NCBI GenBank assembly: GCA_965212205.1
Contig: CBDBUX010000006.1
Coordinates: forward strand, 1-64,000
Direction of reading: 5' to 3'
From: JAHEJJ01 sp965212205
Lineage (GTDB): Bacteria; Bacteroidota; Bacteroidia; Flavobacteriales; Flavobacteriaceae
DNA length: 64,000 nucleotides
In this document: piece by piece, positions 55,460 to 64,000 of the stretch
Position numbering within the stretch: the first letter of the stretch is position 1
How the letters are laid out: every line of letters begins with the position of its first letter
Program-made: the position numbers and the translations under genes
The notes under the pieces: generated by a model
Database searches by the model: none
Told to the model about the DNA's origin: nothing
The model's input: only the letters and a program-made list of their open reading frames with translations

Positions 55460-57859
55460 ATGTTGAAAAAGCTAACAGCACTTTTGCTTGTTATTTCCAG
55501 TTCCATCCTGTATGGTCAGGAATGCGATTATACCCTCTCGGGCAAAGTCATGGACTTCCACGACAACTCACGTTTATCGGGTGCTCTTATATATATCAGG
55601 GGTATTGAAAAAGGAACACGCTCGGACGATAGCGGAAATTATTCATTTGACGGATTGTGCGAAGGCCGATTTGATCTTATTATAAGTCATCCTGCCTGCG
55701 AGCCTGTATTCCTATCCATTGAGATAAATGGAGATACGGAAAAAGACCTGATACTGGAACACCATGTGGAAGAATTGGATGAGGTACAGCTTATCGGGGA
55801 GACCGTAGCAGACAAAACACGTTCGGCCCAGGAGCAGCATCTCAACTCTGCCGTAATTGAGCGTTATAGCAGCGCCACCCTAGGCGATGCATTAAAAGAA
55901 ATTGGAGGGGTTACAGGTTTGAGTACAGGAGCAAATATTGTAAAACCGTCTATACACGGACTTAATGGCAGCCGGGTATTGATGCTGAATGATGGGGTGA
56001 GAATGCAAGATATGGAGTGGGGAGAAGAACACGCGCCAAATGTTGATATAAATTCGGCAGGATCCATCTCGGTCATAAAAGGTGCATCTGCGCTGCAATA
56101 TGGCGGCGATGCTATCGGGGGTGTGATTGTGCTGGATCAGACTTTTAAGACCCTACAAGACACCTTATTTGGTAAAACAATAGCTAATGGGATGACCAAT
56201 GGAAGGGGTGGAAATATCAGTACCGAACTCACCAAAGTCTTTGATAAAGGCTGGTTTGTTAAAGGACAGGCATCCTATAAAAGATTAGGAGATCGGGAGG
56301 CACCGGATTATGTGCTTTCTAATACGGGTGTTCAGGAAACCGGTCTGTCGATCAGGTTTGGGAAAAAGAATTTTTCTTGGGGATGGGATGCCTGGTATTC
56401 TTATTTTGACACGGATATAGCCATACTCAGAGCATCGCATATAGGTAATATCGATGATTTGATCAGGAGTATAAACAGCGGACAGCCACTGGTGATCGAA
56501 CCCTTTACGTATGATATCAGGAATCCCAGACAGGAAGTAACCCATCATCTCGGCAAACTCAACGTCTATAAACGTTTTGAAGGGAAAGGAAAGTGGAATC
56601 TGCGCTACGATTTCCAAAATAACAGACGTTTCGAATACGATCTCAGGCTCGGGGAAGACCGTAATATACCGGCTATTGACCTTGAACTGCAAACTCACAC
56701 TATCAATACCGATTTCCTTTTTGACGCCAATCCCCTATTAAAAATCAGAACAGGTCTATTGGGCCGGTATCAGAATAACTTTGCTAATCCCGATACAGGT
56801 GTCCGCAGGCTTATCCCGGATTATGACAAATACGATCTGGGTATTTTTGCCATAGGCGAATATCAGTGGAAGGATCAATGGTTGCTCGAAGCCGGACTAA
56901 GATATGATCTGAACCGTATTGACGCTCAAAAATTTTACCTCACTTCCCGATGGATCGAACGTGGCTACGATCAGGATTTTTCAGACTTTGTAGTGGAAGA
57001 TTTCGGGAATCAAATATTGACCAATCCTGTGTTCAATTACCATAATTTTTCTGGAACCGCCGGGATGCAGTATAAGCTCAACGGCACAGTTGATTTTCGT
57101 TTCAACTATAGTCTGGCTCAACGGGCTCCGAATCCCTCTGAACTTTTTAGTGACGGTCTCCACCACTCCGCAGCCCGTCTCGAATTAGGAGACTTGAGGA
57201 TCGGGAGTGAAACTTCACATAAACTGGCAGTCTCTTACAAAAGATCTTTTGATTCCTGGAGTTTCCTCATAGAACCCTACGCCAATTTTATCACAGATTT
57301 TATTCTTCTGGAGCCAACAGGCACCGAGTTCACCATTCGCGGAGCCTTTCCGCTTTGGACCTACAGGCAGACTAATGCCCGATTGTTGGGTGCAGACCTG
57401 GCAGCCTATGTGAACTGGACACCGGAATGGAAAACCGAACATAAATTTTCGATTGTAAAGGGAAAAGATACCGAGAACAATATCGCACTTATCAATATTC
57501 CTGCAGCAAACGTCGCCAACAAGGTTATTTTTAACAAACCCGAATGGAAAAATCTTAGAACTGGCCTGGAGAGCCTCTATGTTTTCAGGCAAAACGAATA
57601 TCCACCCAATATCACAGTTTTCTCACCAGAACAACAACAGGAGGTACTCCTGGAAATCAACACCCCTCCCGATGCCTACCATTTGCTAAAGTTCTATGCC
57701 GATGTAGAGTTTGAATTGGGAAATACAACCAGGCTTGGTGTAGGGATCACAGTAGATAATCTATTGAATACAAGTTACAGAGACTACCTGAATCGTTTGC
57801 GATATTTTGCGGACGACCTGGGACGAAATTTTATTTTACAGTTAAATCTTAAATATTAA
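55460..57859 (+). CDS. TonB-dependent outer-membrane receptor, probably for a metal or small chelate
   Basis: A ~799-residue TonB-dependent receptor. The ATG at 55460 gives a good signal peptide (KKLTALLLVISSSILYGQ). Residues ~25-105 are a carboxypeptidase-D-like regulatory domain (LSGKVMDFHDNSRLSGALIYI). The plug has VKPSIHGLNGSRVLMLNDGVRMQDMEWGEEHAPNVDINSAG (~165-205) and a barrel ends in FILQLNLKY. It lacks a SusD partner, unlike the SusC at 34515. The plug's EWGEEHAP segment is seen in ZnuD/copper-type receptors, which suggests divalent metal uptake. The next gene encodes an acidic lipoprotein. Confidence 0.9.
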   Translation: MLKKLTALLLVISSSILYGQECDYTLSGKVMDFHDNSRLSGALIYIRGIEKGTRSDDSGNYSFDGLCEGRFDLIISHPACEPVFLSIEINGDTEKDLILEHHVEELDEVQLIGETVADKTRSAQEQHLNSAVIERYSSATLGDALKEIGGVTGLSTGANIVKPSIHGLNGSRVLMLNDGVRMQDMEWGEEHAPNVDINSAGSISVIKGASALQYGGDAIGGVIVLDQTFKTLQDTLFGKTIANGMTNGRGGNISTELTKVFDKGWFVKGQASYKRLGDREAPDYVLSNTGVQETGLSIRFGKKNFSWGWDAWYSYFDTDIAILRASHIGNIDDLIRSINSGQPLVIEPFTYDIRNPRQEVTHHLGKLNVYKRFEGKGKWNLRYDFQNNRRFEYDLRLGEDRNIPAIDLELQTHTINTDFLFDANPLLKIRTGLLGRYQNNFANPDTGVRRLIPDYDKYDLGIFAIGEYQWKDQWLLEAGLRYDLNRIDAQKFYLTSRWIERGYDQDFSDFVVEDFGNQILTNPVFNYHNFSGTAGMQYKLNGTVDFRFNYSLAQRAPNPSELFSDGLHHSAARLELGDLRIGSETSHKLAVSYKRSFDSWSFLIEPYANFITDFILLEPTGTEFTIRGAFPLWTYRQTNARLLGADLAAYVNWTPEWKTEHKFSIVKGKDTENNIALINIPAANVANKVIFNKPEWKNLRTGLESLYVFRQNEYPPNITVFSPEQQQEVLLEINTPPDAYHLLKFYADVEFELGNTTRLGVGITVDNLLNTSYRDYLNRLRYFADDLGRNFILQLNLKY

Positions 57860-57878
57860 TCTTTAATACTTTTCAGAT

Positions 57879-58430
57879 ATGAAACATTTAAAACTTTTGG
57901 TTCTCCTTACCGCAGGCTTATTCGCCGTTTCTTGTTCAGACGATGATGAATCACCAGTAATTGTAAATGAGGAAGAAGTGATTACCACTGTTATCATTAC
58001 CCTTACGCCCCAGGGAGGTGGAACATCTATCAGCCTGCAATCACAAGACCTGGATGGAGATGGGCCAAATGCGCCCGTAGTGACTGTTTCCGGAAATTTA
58101 GAGGATTTTACTACCTACGAGGGTAGTATCGAACTCTTGAATGAAACTGAAAACCCAGTCGGAGACATCACCGAAGAAGTTGAAGAAGAGGCAGAGGAAC
58201 ATCAGTTCTTTTATACGGTTACCGGAAGTATTGATAATGTGATCTATAACGACACAGATGGCAATGGGAATCCAGTGGGTTTGGTTTTCCTTCTGACCAC
58301 AAGGGAACCTGGAGCTGCTACCCTGGCGGTGACCTTGAGGCATGAACCCACCAAACCGAACGACGGTACCCTGGGCAATGCCGGAGGGGAAACCGATGTG
58401 GCGCAAACCTTTTCTGTTACGGTAGAGTAA
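57879..58430 (+). CDS. Acidic surface lipoprotein downstream of TonB receptor
   Basis: A 183-residue lipoprotein (GLFAVSCSDDDES). The body is strand-rich and acidic, with DLDGDGPNAPVVTVSG (EF-like Asp run) and the segment DITEEVEEEAEEHQFFYTV, which is strikingly conserved in homologues I recognise. Databases call the family 'type 1 periplasmic binding fold' though nothing here resembles a substrate-binding protein. Being 19 bp behind the receptor gene, it may hand over a metal or ligand to it. Function unknown. Confidence 0.82.
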   Translation: MKHLKLLVLLTAGLFAVSCSDDDESPVIVNEEEVITTVIITLTPQGGGTSISLQSQDLDGDGPNAPVVTVSGNLEDFTTYEGSIELLNETENPVGDITEEVEEEAEEHQFFYTVTGSIDNVIYNDTDGNGNPVGLVFLLTTREPGAATLAVTLRHEPTKPNDGTLGNAGGETDVAQTFSVTVE

Positions 58431-58439
58431 GTCTGCCTG

Positions 58440-59132
58440 TCATTTCACATCTAAGGCCTGGTTCACGATCTGCACCAGGTCTTCTGCATTGTCGAGCTTT
58501 AATCGATTTTTCCTGATATACATTTTTAAGGATTTGGCCTGGTCGGGAAAAAGATCAAGAAAAGCGTTAAGACGGCTGGGCAGTAATTTAAGGTGTGGGG
58601 TCTTTTCCCAGAGGTCTGTAATAAAATAAGAAGCCGTGGCTTTCTTAAAGCTTGGGGGTTCAGCATCTTTATAGCCCTCGGCCTTTACTTCTTTGTGATA
58701 TTTGATGTTTTCCTTTACAAAAAGTTTATAGTCGCCAGACTGGTGGATTAGTTCGAAAAAAGAATTTTCCAGATCTCCCTTATGATTAAAATAGTTCCCT
58801 GTATAATATGTTTTGCCTGATCCATCCTTCAGAGCGATTACATAAGTCTCCAAATCACCCAGAAGGACCACCTTGGTACCAGAGACCTTTACCTCCACAC
58901 TACCGTTATATGCGTTAAAACGAACCAACTGTGTTTCTTTTATTTCATTGATCCGACATGGTAAAAATGCTTCATTGAGATACGGAGAGCCAATGGTTCC
59001 ATCGTACTGTCCTCTGTGCATATTTACATCGTAGTATACATCACCGAACTGGGTCCTTAATTCCTGTGCAACGCTTCCACAGACAATAAAAAGAGTGAAA
59101 ATTAGAATTAGAATTTGCCTTAGCTGCTTCAT
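58440..59132 (-). CDS. Secreted protein of unknown function
   Basis: A 230-residue protein with a signal peptide (LILIFTLFIVCGSVAQ). The middle is strand-rich, with a central KVSGTKVVLLGDLETYVIALKDGSGKTYYTG. The C-terminal ~50 residues are helical and basic (LNAFLDLFPDQAKSLKMYIRKNRLKL). I do not recognise a named domain. It converges with the acidic lipoprotein gene, 9 bp apart, and stands alone on its strand. Confidence 0.75.
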   Translation of the reverse strand: MKQLRQILILIFTLFIVCGSVAQELRTQFGDVYYDVNMHRGQYDGTIGSPYLNEAFLPCRINEIKETQLVRFNAYNGSVEVKVSGTKVVLLGDLETYVIALKDGSGKTYYTGNYFNHKGDLENSFFELIHQSGDYKLFVKENIKYHKEVKAEGYKDAEPPSFKKATASYFITDLWEKTPHLKLLPSRLNAFLDLFPDQAKSLKMYIRKNRLKLDNAEDLVQIVNQALDVK

Positions 59133-59717
59133 TTCTCAATACGAATTCTATAGCTCGAAATTATGAATATTAGGGTAGAGAACAAGATAAATTATCGTTT
59201 GATTCCACTACTAGAATTTCCAATCAATGCCAGATTCTGATTTATGATCCTGCCAACCCCGCCTCAGATTCCCAAGACGATGTCGCTGTTCTTCTGATTG
59301 TGCCGACGCTAATCCTCAGGACATGCCAGGAAATATATACAAACCCTTCTATTTGTAACAGATTAGCGATAATCATATTCAAATTCAGAATGGTAGTATC
59401 AAATAGTTTTAGAAAATGGTTACAAATATCCGAAGACCTGAATTTACTAAAGACAAATATTAGTCAATTTTTATTACATTTAATTAAAGGTAAATTGATT
59501 TAAGATCTGAGTTCGTTAGTTCAATATTTTATTCTTTTAAATACGTCAGAATTCTTCATAAATCAATTGGAATAATTTAAATACTTATTCAGATTATCTC
59601 AGTTACCCAGATTCATCCAAACCTGGTATAAAAGATGCTCCGGTTGAGCTCCTTTGTGGCTAGCAGGAATTAATTTTATTAACGAAATTCTTTGTCGAAA
59701 GACGTAATAATAATACG
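59133..59717. other. Long AT-rich intergenic region before the GH3 gene
   Basis: A 585-bp region between a minus-strand secreted protein gene and the plus-strand GH3 gene, so it must hold two promoters. Small open frames occur (for instance 59300-59503) but have unconvincing composition. I see no strong hairpin, no TAnnTTTG element in a fitting position and no tRNA or riboswitch. It may hold a degraded gene. Confidence 0.45.
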
Positions 59718-62045
59718 ATGAAAATATTAGGAAAATATCCAACCATTTGGTTTCTGGCCGTAGGATTCTTAACCAGCAGCTGCTCCCAGAAGTTTACGAC
59801 CGAGGAACAAGCGGATTATATAAAAGTTACCAATGTAGAGGGCAGCACATTGGGGTATCATCCAGATTCAGGTGTGAAGCTAATAACGGCAGACAGATAT
59901 GCATTTAAAGATTTGAATAAAAATGGCCAATTGGATGAGTATGAAGATTGGCGGCTGTCGGCAGACCAACGCGCAAAGGACCTCGCTTCTAAAATGACCA
60001 TCGAACAAATTGCAGGGCTAATGCTCTATTCACAACATCAGTCTGTGCCGGCGAGGCCAAAGGGATATTTTGTGGGAACATACAACGGTAAACCTTTTAC
60101 CCCGGGAGAAACAGATCCCTCCGAACTGACCGATCAGCAAAAGAAGTTTTTATCGACGGATAATCTTCGACACGTTTTGCTAACCACAGTTCAATCTCCT
60201 GAAATTGCCGCACAATGGAATAACAAGTTGCAAGCTTTTTGTGAAGGGACAGGATTAGGCATTCCGGCGAACAATAGTTCAGATCCTCGACATGGAACCA
60301 CTGCAAAGGCCGAATATGATGCTGCTGCAGGAGGTGAGATCTCAATGTGGCCAAGTTCTTTGGGAATGGCTGCTACTTTTGATCCGGAATTGGTAAAACA
60401 ATTCGGGGAAATAGCCGCCATTGAGTATCGTGCATTGGGCATTACGACCGCCTTGTCACCGCAAATCGATATTGCAACGGAGCCCAGATGGATGCGTTTT
60501 AGCGGTACATTTGGGGAAAGTCCAGAATTGTCGGCAGCGATGGGCAAGGCCTATATTGATGGATTTCAGACCTCGACCGGCAACCATGAAATTTCGAATG
60601 GTTGGGGATTTGGCAGCGTCAACGCTATGGTAAAGCATTGGCCTGGGGGAGGCTCAGGGGAAGCAGGCAGGGATGCCCACTATGGTGCTGGGAAGTTCGC
60701 TGTGTATCCTGGTAATAACTTCAATACCCATTTAATTCCGTTTACGAAAGGTGCATTTCAGTTGTCAGGTGGAACCGGAATGGCTTCGGCTGTAATGCCG
60801 TATTATACTGTTTCATGGAACCAGGATATCAAAAATGGAGAAAATGTCGGTAATGGTTTTAGTGAATACCTGATTACAGATCTGTTAAGGGAAAAATACG
60901 GGTATGATGGAGTGGTTTGTACCGATTGGCTCATAACCGCAGATCACAAGGCTCTGGATTTTTTTATAGATGGAAAATCATTTGGTGTTGAACACCTGAG
61001 CCTTGCGGAACGACATTATAAAGTACTGAAAGCGGGGGTGGATCAGTTTGGAGGAAACAATGATGCGCAGCCTGTAATTGAGGCTTACCAAATGGGTCTA
61101 CAGGAATTTGGTGAAGAAAAAATGCGGGCCAGGATGGAGCAATCGGCCGTTCGGCTTTTAAAGAATATATTCAGGGTGGGAGTTTTTGAGAATCCGTATT
61201 TGGATCCTGCCGAGACGAAAACAGTAGTGGGCAAACCCGAATTTATGAAAGCAGGTTTTGAAGCACAGCTGAAATCTGTGGTTATGCTGAAAAATTCTGA
61301 TAAGGTCTTGCCGATCTCCGATAAGAAAACGGTTTACATACCCAAGCGCTTCGTTCCGGCCAGTCGTAATTTCCTGGGCATGGAAACACCTGCATCCACA
61401 GATTATCCTGTTAGCATGGAATTGGCGGATAAGTATTTTAAGCTTACCGATAATCCCGAAGAAGCAGACATGGCATTGGTCTTTATTCAAAATCCCACCG
61501 CTACTAAGGGATATGATAAGCAGGACGTCGCAAATGGAGGTAATGGCTATATTCCTATTAGTTTACAATTTGGTGATTACACGGCCAAGGAAGCCCGAGA
61601 AAATAGTATCGCCGGCGGTGACCCATTAGAAGATTTTATCGATAGGGGCTATAAGAATAAATCGACCAAGACTGCCAATAAAACTGATGCAAAACTGGTG
61701 TCGGAAACTAAGAAAAAAATGAAGGGCAAACCCGTATTGGTGTCGGTAACCACTTCAAATCCGATGGTGTTTTCAGAAATCGAAAAAGAAGCATCGGCCA
61801 TTTTAGTAAATTTTGGTGTTCAGGATCAGGTGTTATTCGACATTATTTCAGGGAAGAGCGAACCTTCGGCACTATTACCCATGCAAATGCCCTCAGATAT
61901 GGCTACAGTTGAAAAACAGGCAGAAGATGTTCCGTTCGATATGAATAGTTATAAAGACACCGATGGTAATGTATATGATTTTGGCTTTGGAATGAATTGG
62001 AATGGAGTCATTGATGATGATAGAGCATCTCGCTTTAATAAATAA
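59718..62045 (+). CDS. Glycoside hydrolase family 3 lipoprotein (beta-glucosidase type)
   Basis: A 775-residue exported lipoprotein (FLTSSCSQKF). GH3 N-terminal barrel: PANNSSDPRHG, ALSPQIDIATEPRWMRFSGTFGE, KHWPGGGSGEAGRDAHY, and YDGVVCTDWLITADH with the nucleophile Asp. The GH3 C-terminal alpha/beta sandwich follows (KSVVMLKNSDKVLPIS). No FnIII-like domain is evident at the end. Probable activity is removal of terminal beta-linked glucose or related sugars. It stands apart from the SusCD locus, with no transporter nearby. Confidence 0.92.
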   Translation: MKILGKYPTIWFLAVGFLTSSCSQKFTTEEQADYIKVTNVEGSTLGYHPDSGVKLITADRYAFKDLNKNGQLDEYEDWRLSADQRAKDLASKMTIEQIAGLMLYSQHQSVPARPKGYFVGTYNGKPFTPGETDPSELTDQQKKFLSTDNLRHVLLTTVQSPEIAAQWNNKLQAFCEGTGLGIPANNSSDPRHGTTAKAEYDAAAGGEISMWPSSLGMAATFDPELVKQFGEIAAIEYRALGITTALSPQIDIATEPRWMRFSGTFGESPELSAAMGKAYIDGFQTSTGNHEISNGWGFGSVNAMVKHWPGGGSGEAGRDAHYGAGKFAVYPGNNFNTHLIPFTKGAFQLSGGTGMASAVMPYYTVSWNQDIKNGENVGNGFSEYLITDLLREKYGYDGVVCTDWLITADHKALDFFIDGKSFGVEHLSLAERHYKVLKAGVDQFGGNNDAQPVIEAYQMGLQEFGEEKMRARMEQSAVRLLKNIFRVGVFENPYLDPAETKTVVGKPEFMKAGFEAQLKSVVMLKNSDKVLPISDKKTVYIPKRFVPASRNFLGMETPASTDYPVSMELADKYFKLTDNPEEADMALVFIQNPTATKGYDKQDVANGGNGYIPISLQFGDYTAKEARENSIAGGDPLEDFIDRGYKNKSTKTANKTDAKLVSETKKKMKGKPVLVSVTTSNPMVFSEIEKEASAILVNFGVQDQVLFDIISGKSEPSALLPMQMPSDMATVEKQAEDVPFDMNSYKDTDGNVYDFGFGMNWNGVIDDDRASRFNK

Positions 62046-62299
62046 TCCCGCTAGGGCATCCATTTCATTTTTTAGTGATCCCGATAGGGAACAATACCAT
62101 ATATGCCCAACCATTATTCCTCTGTAGTATTTTATCCTTGATTTAAATGAAATTTCTTACCTTTAAGACAGTGGTCCAGGTGAACTACCTTCCTTCTCTT
62201 TTTATTCGACTTATACAAATTTGATCATGTCCCGGTTGACATAAGAGAATTGATCTATGCAAGGCGTTTTATTACGCAGTTTAAAAAAGAGTTTTCGTT

Positions 62300-63589
62300 A
62301 TGGAATTAATTACCCAAGTAAGATCAGGAAATTTAGATGGAGCCATCCCTTTTGTGGATGAACTTTTTGATCAGGATCCTTCCCAAGCGGTCGAAGCCTT
62401 AAAGAATGTTATTATTCAGCTTGATGAAAATTCGCAAAACGAGAATGAGCAGGTCTTTATCTATTTGCTCGATAGTGCATGGAATTTCTTTTCCTCCCTG
62501 CTCAGTATTTCTCTGGAGGCAAATTTTCCAAAAGCCCTGGAACATATACAAAGAGCAAGTTTTGGATTTAATGAATTACAACTTACTGATTATCAGGAAT
62601 TAAGCAGAGGTATGGAGTCGTATATTTCGGCTATTGTTGATATTAATTCTCTTAACGTCCAATCTGGTCTGGAAAAGCTTAATGAAGCCAAAGATATTTT
62701 TCAGGGCCTCGATAAATATGGTGCGTATTTCGCCGATATGATTGCCGCTTTTGAAATGGAATCCTTGTACCTATCTGGCATGCAAGCTATGATTCAGCGA
62801 GATTTTACCAATGGTCAGATTTTGGTGAGTAAGGCCGCCAAAGCGGCTGCAGCGCTCGCCAATAATTTTGAAGACACGGCATTGGAATATTATCGCTTTA
62901 TGGGAATATCCCATTTGTATAAAGCTATTTCTGGTTTTTTAATTCAGAACTCCAAGTTGAATAGCTTTAATTTTGAACACTTTCATTTCCTCGACGAGAA
63001 TGAGGCAGCCGATGAGGCCAAAAGTGCTATTTCAAACTTTTTTGAAATGATTGATACCGGTGAACTTGCGAAGCAGTTTCTCAACGTTTCCAAGGGTATC
63101 GAAATCATTTCTCAGGTTACATTTTATTTGGGACAGACTATGTACGCCATCCTGATCAATAAAATTAGCAACATCGAGCAAGACGTTAAACCCTATTTAA
63201 AATTGCTAAAATTTGCGGTAAATTACTTTACCAATGCTGGGGAGAGTGGTGCTATTTATGTTAGGCTATGCAACGAGATGGAAATTCAGCTTAAAAATCT
63301 TGATCAGTTCATGAATGTTTATGATATCAATTACAAAAAAGCTCCAAAGGTTGTGGTAAATATAAAATCGTATCAAAAACTAATTGGTGATGGTAAAATT
63401 GGTAAAGCGCTGGAACTCCTGTTGTCGAGTACTGAGGACAACGAATCTTTCGAGCAGGTGATTTTGCTAAAAGGTAATTATTCCAGACTGGAACATAACA
63501 AACTCAACAATTTGGTAGGAGATGAAAAATATGGTGTCGAATTAACTAAAATAGCCAAAAGAATACTCGATCTGGCCAAAAAGACTTGA
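62300..63589 (+). CDS. Helical-repeat protein with C-terminal EAD11-like effector-associated domain
   Basis: A 429-residue, almost fully helical cytoplasmic protein. Residues 1-345 look like TPR-type or other alpha-solenoid helices (for example EALKNVIIQLDENS, ALEHIQRASFGFNEL, KYGAYFADMIAAFEMESLYL) and match no domain I know. Residues ~355-429 (YQKLIGDGKIGKALELLL, EQVILLKGNYSRLE, AKRILDLAK) fit the pattern of effector-associated domain 11: I-x-x-G-x-x-x-K-A-L, then VILL-x-x-x-Y-x-x-LE, then a final helix. EADs act as homotypic adaptors linking sensors to effectors in bacterial conflict systems. No effector domain is fused here, so the protein may be the sensor or adaptor. The domain call is by eye. 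Confidence 0.6.
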   Translation: MELITQVRSGNLDGAIPFVDELFDQDPSQAVEALKNVIIQLDENSQNENEQVFIYLLDSAWNFFSSLLSISLEANFPKALEHIQRASFGFNELQLTDYQELSRGMESYISAIVDINSLNVQSGLEKLNEAKDIFQGLDKYGAYFADMIAAFEMESLYLSGMQAMIQRDFTNGQILVSKAAKAAAALANNFEDTALEYYRFMGISHLYKAISGFLIQNSKLNSFNFEHFHFLDENEAADEAKSAISNFFEMIDTGELAKQFLNVSKGIEIISQVTFYLGQTMYAILINKISNIEQDVKPYLKLLKFAVNYFTNAGESGAIYVRLCNEMEIQLKNLDQFMNVYDINYKKAPKVVVNIKSYQKLIGDGKIGKALELLLSSTEDNESFEQVILLKGNYSRLEHNKLNNLVGDEKYGVELTKIAKRILDLAKKT

Positions 63590-63702
63590 ACGTGATAATA
63601 TAAAAAACTCCTCTCCTACTATGCTGTTCTCAAAGGTTTAGGCCTGCGAAATTCTCCTCGTTTTTCTAGATGATGAAGCTGCTCGGAAAATCCATAACAC
63701 GA

Positions 63703-64000
63703 TTATATGTCCAAGGCAGCGATATAGTGGTTAGAGTCGCTCAACTTCTCTTTTACCAAATCTCGGTACTTGTTAAACTCATGCGGTACTAATTCTGCTC
63801 TGTAAAACGCAAACTCCATATTGATATGTTCTTTGTCAAATTTCAGAAACAAAAATCTTGACATATTCTTTTCTGAGCTTAGTATAAAGCCTGTTCCCAG
63901 TATAGATAGATTGCCATTAGTAGATTCGGACAGCCCAAGTTGGAAGTTACCCCGATCATAAGACTGGGTATTCTTTTCGAAGGCCATCAGCCGTTTGTCG
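63703..64000 (-). CDS. C-terminal part of an unidentified gene, cut by the window edge
   Basis: A minus-strand frame that ends at 63703 and stays open to the window edge. An ATG occurs at 63987, but the frame continues upstream (DKRL before the Met), so the visible ~98 residues are probably a C-terminal piece. They read as a mixed alpha/beta domain (FQLGLSESTNGNLSILGTGF, FLFLKFDKEHINMEFAFYRAEL). No known family recognised. It converges on the EAD11-type gene across 113 bp and may belong to the same accessory region. Confidence 0.5.
   Translation of the reverse strand, partial: DKRLMAFEKNTQSYDRGNFQLGLSESTNGNLSILGTGFILSSEKNMSRFLFLKFDKEHINMEFAFYRAELVPHEFNKYRDLVKEKLSDSNHYIAALDI

Noticed and set aside
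59300..59503. 67-codon plus-strand ORF in the gap before the GH3 gene
   Set aside because: Composition is not protein-like, there is no signal sequence or domain, and no promoter or terminator frames it.

Overview
The window looks like a chromosome segment of a (probably marine) Bacteroidota bacterium of the family Flavobacteriaceae. The basis is moderate GC by eye, SusC/SusD pairs, SPOR and OmpA-type envelope proteins, lipoproteins with LxxC boxes, a bacillithiol gene (bshA), TAnnTTTG-type -7 promoter elements, and gene neighbourhoods such as lptD/amidase and tsaD/tamB. No rRNA, tRNA, CRISPR array, transposase or integrase was seen.

Layout. 1-2161: the 3' part of cysD plus cysN (sulfate activation). 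2223-13488 (minus): one long co-directional run of envelope and redox genes: an OmpA protein, a PrcB-like lipoprotein, bshA, a GH3/beta-lactamase fusion broken by one base, two HdrB/HdrC-like Fe-S proteins, an MCE protein and a cell-wall amidase. 13620-16748: lptD and ridA. 16762-22162: a glycolytic block with two phosphofructokinases (one with PPi-type, one with ATP-type signatures), class I aldolase, a BadF-type sugar kinase and GAPDH. 22314-32828: housekeeping genes (tamB, tsaD, TfoX-like, rsmE, DUF4159, AI-2E-type permease, a frameshifted THUMP-like methyltransferase, a VanX-like dipeptidase).

32947-48969 is a glycan-utilisation region. It holds a GH130 enzyme, SusC/SusD behind a perfect 16-bp LacI-type palindrome, an FG-GAP/UnbV lipoprotein, and a convergent minus-strand operon of KDPG-type aldolase, CE1-like esterase, BASS transporter, sulfatase and a YyaL-type protein. 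49170-52324 pairs a CopA-type P-ATPase with an acetolactate-decarboxylase-like lipoprotein. 52501-52740 (minus) looks like a compact ~200-nt transcription unit encoding a 35-residue basic peptide. 52810-55022 is an AraC regulator with a DUF5367-like membrane protein and an NmrA-type oxidoreductase, separated from the regulator gene by two 18-bp direct repeats 21 bp apart. 55107-58430 is a TonB receptor unit that looks metal-related. 59718-62045 is a second GH3 enzyme.

The right edge (62.3-64 kb) appears accessory. A 429-residue helical-repeat protein ends in what looks like an effector-associated domain (EAD11 type), known from NTP-dependent conflict systems, and faces an unidentified gene cut by the window edge. 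This is the best candidate for an undescribed system, but its partners lie outside the window.
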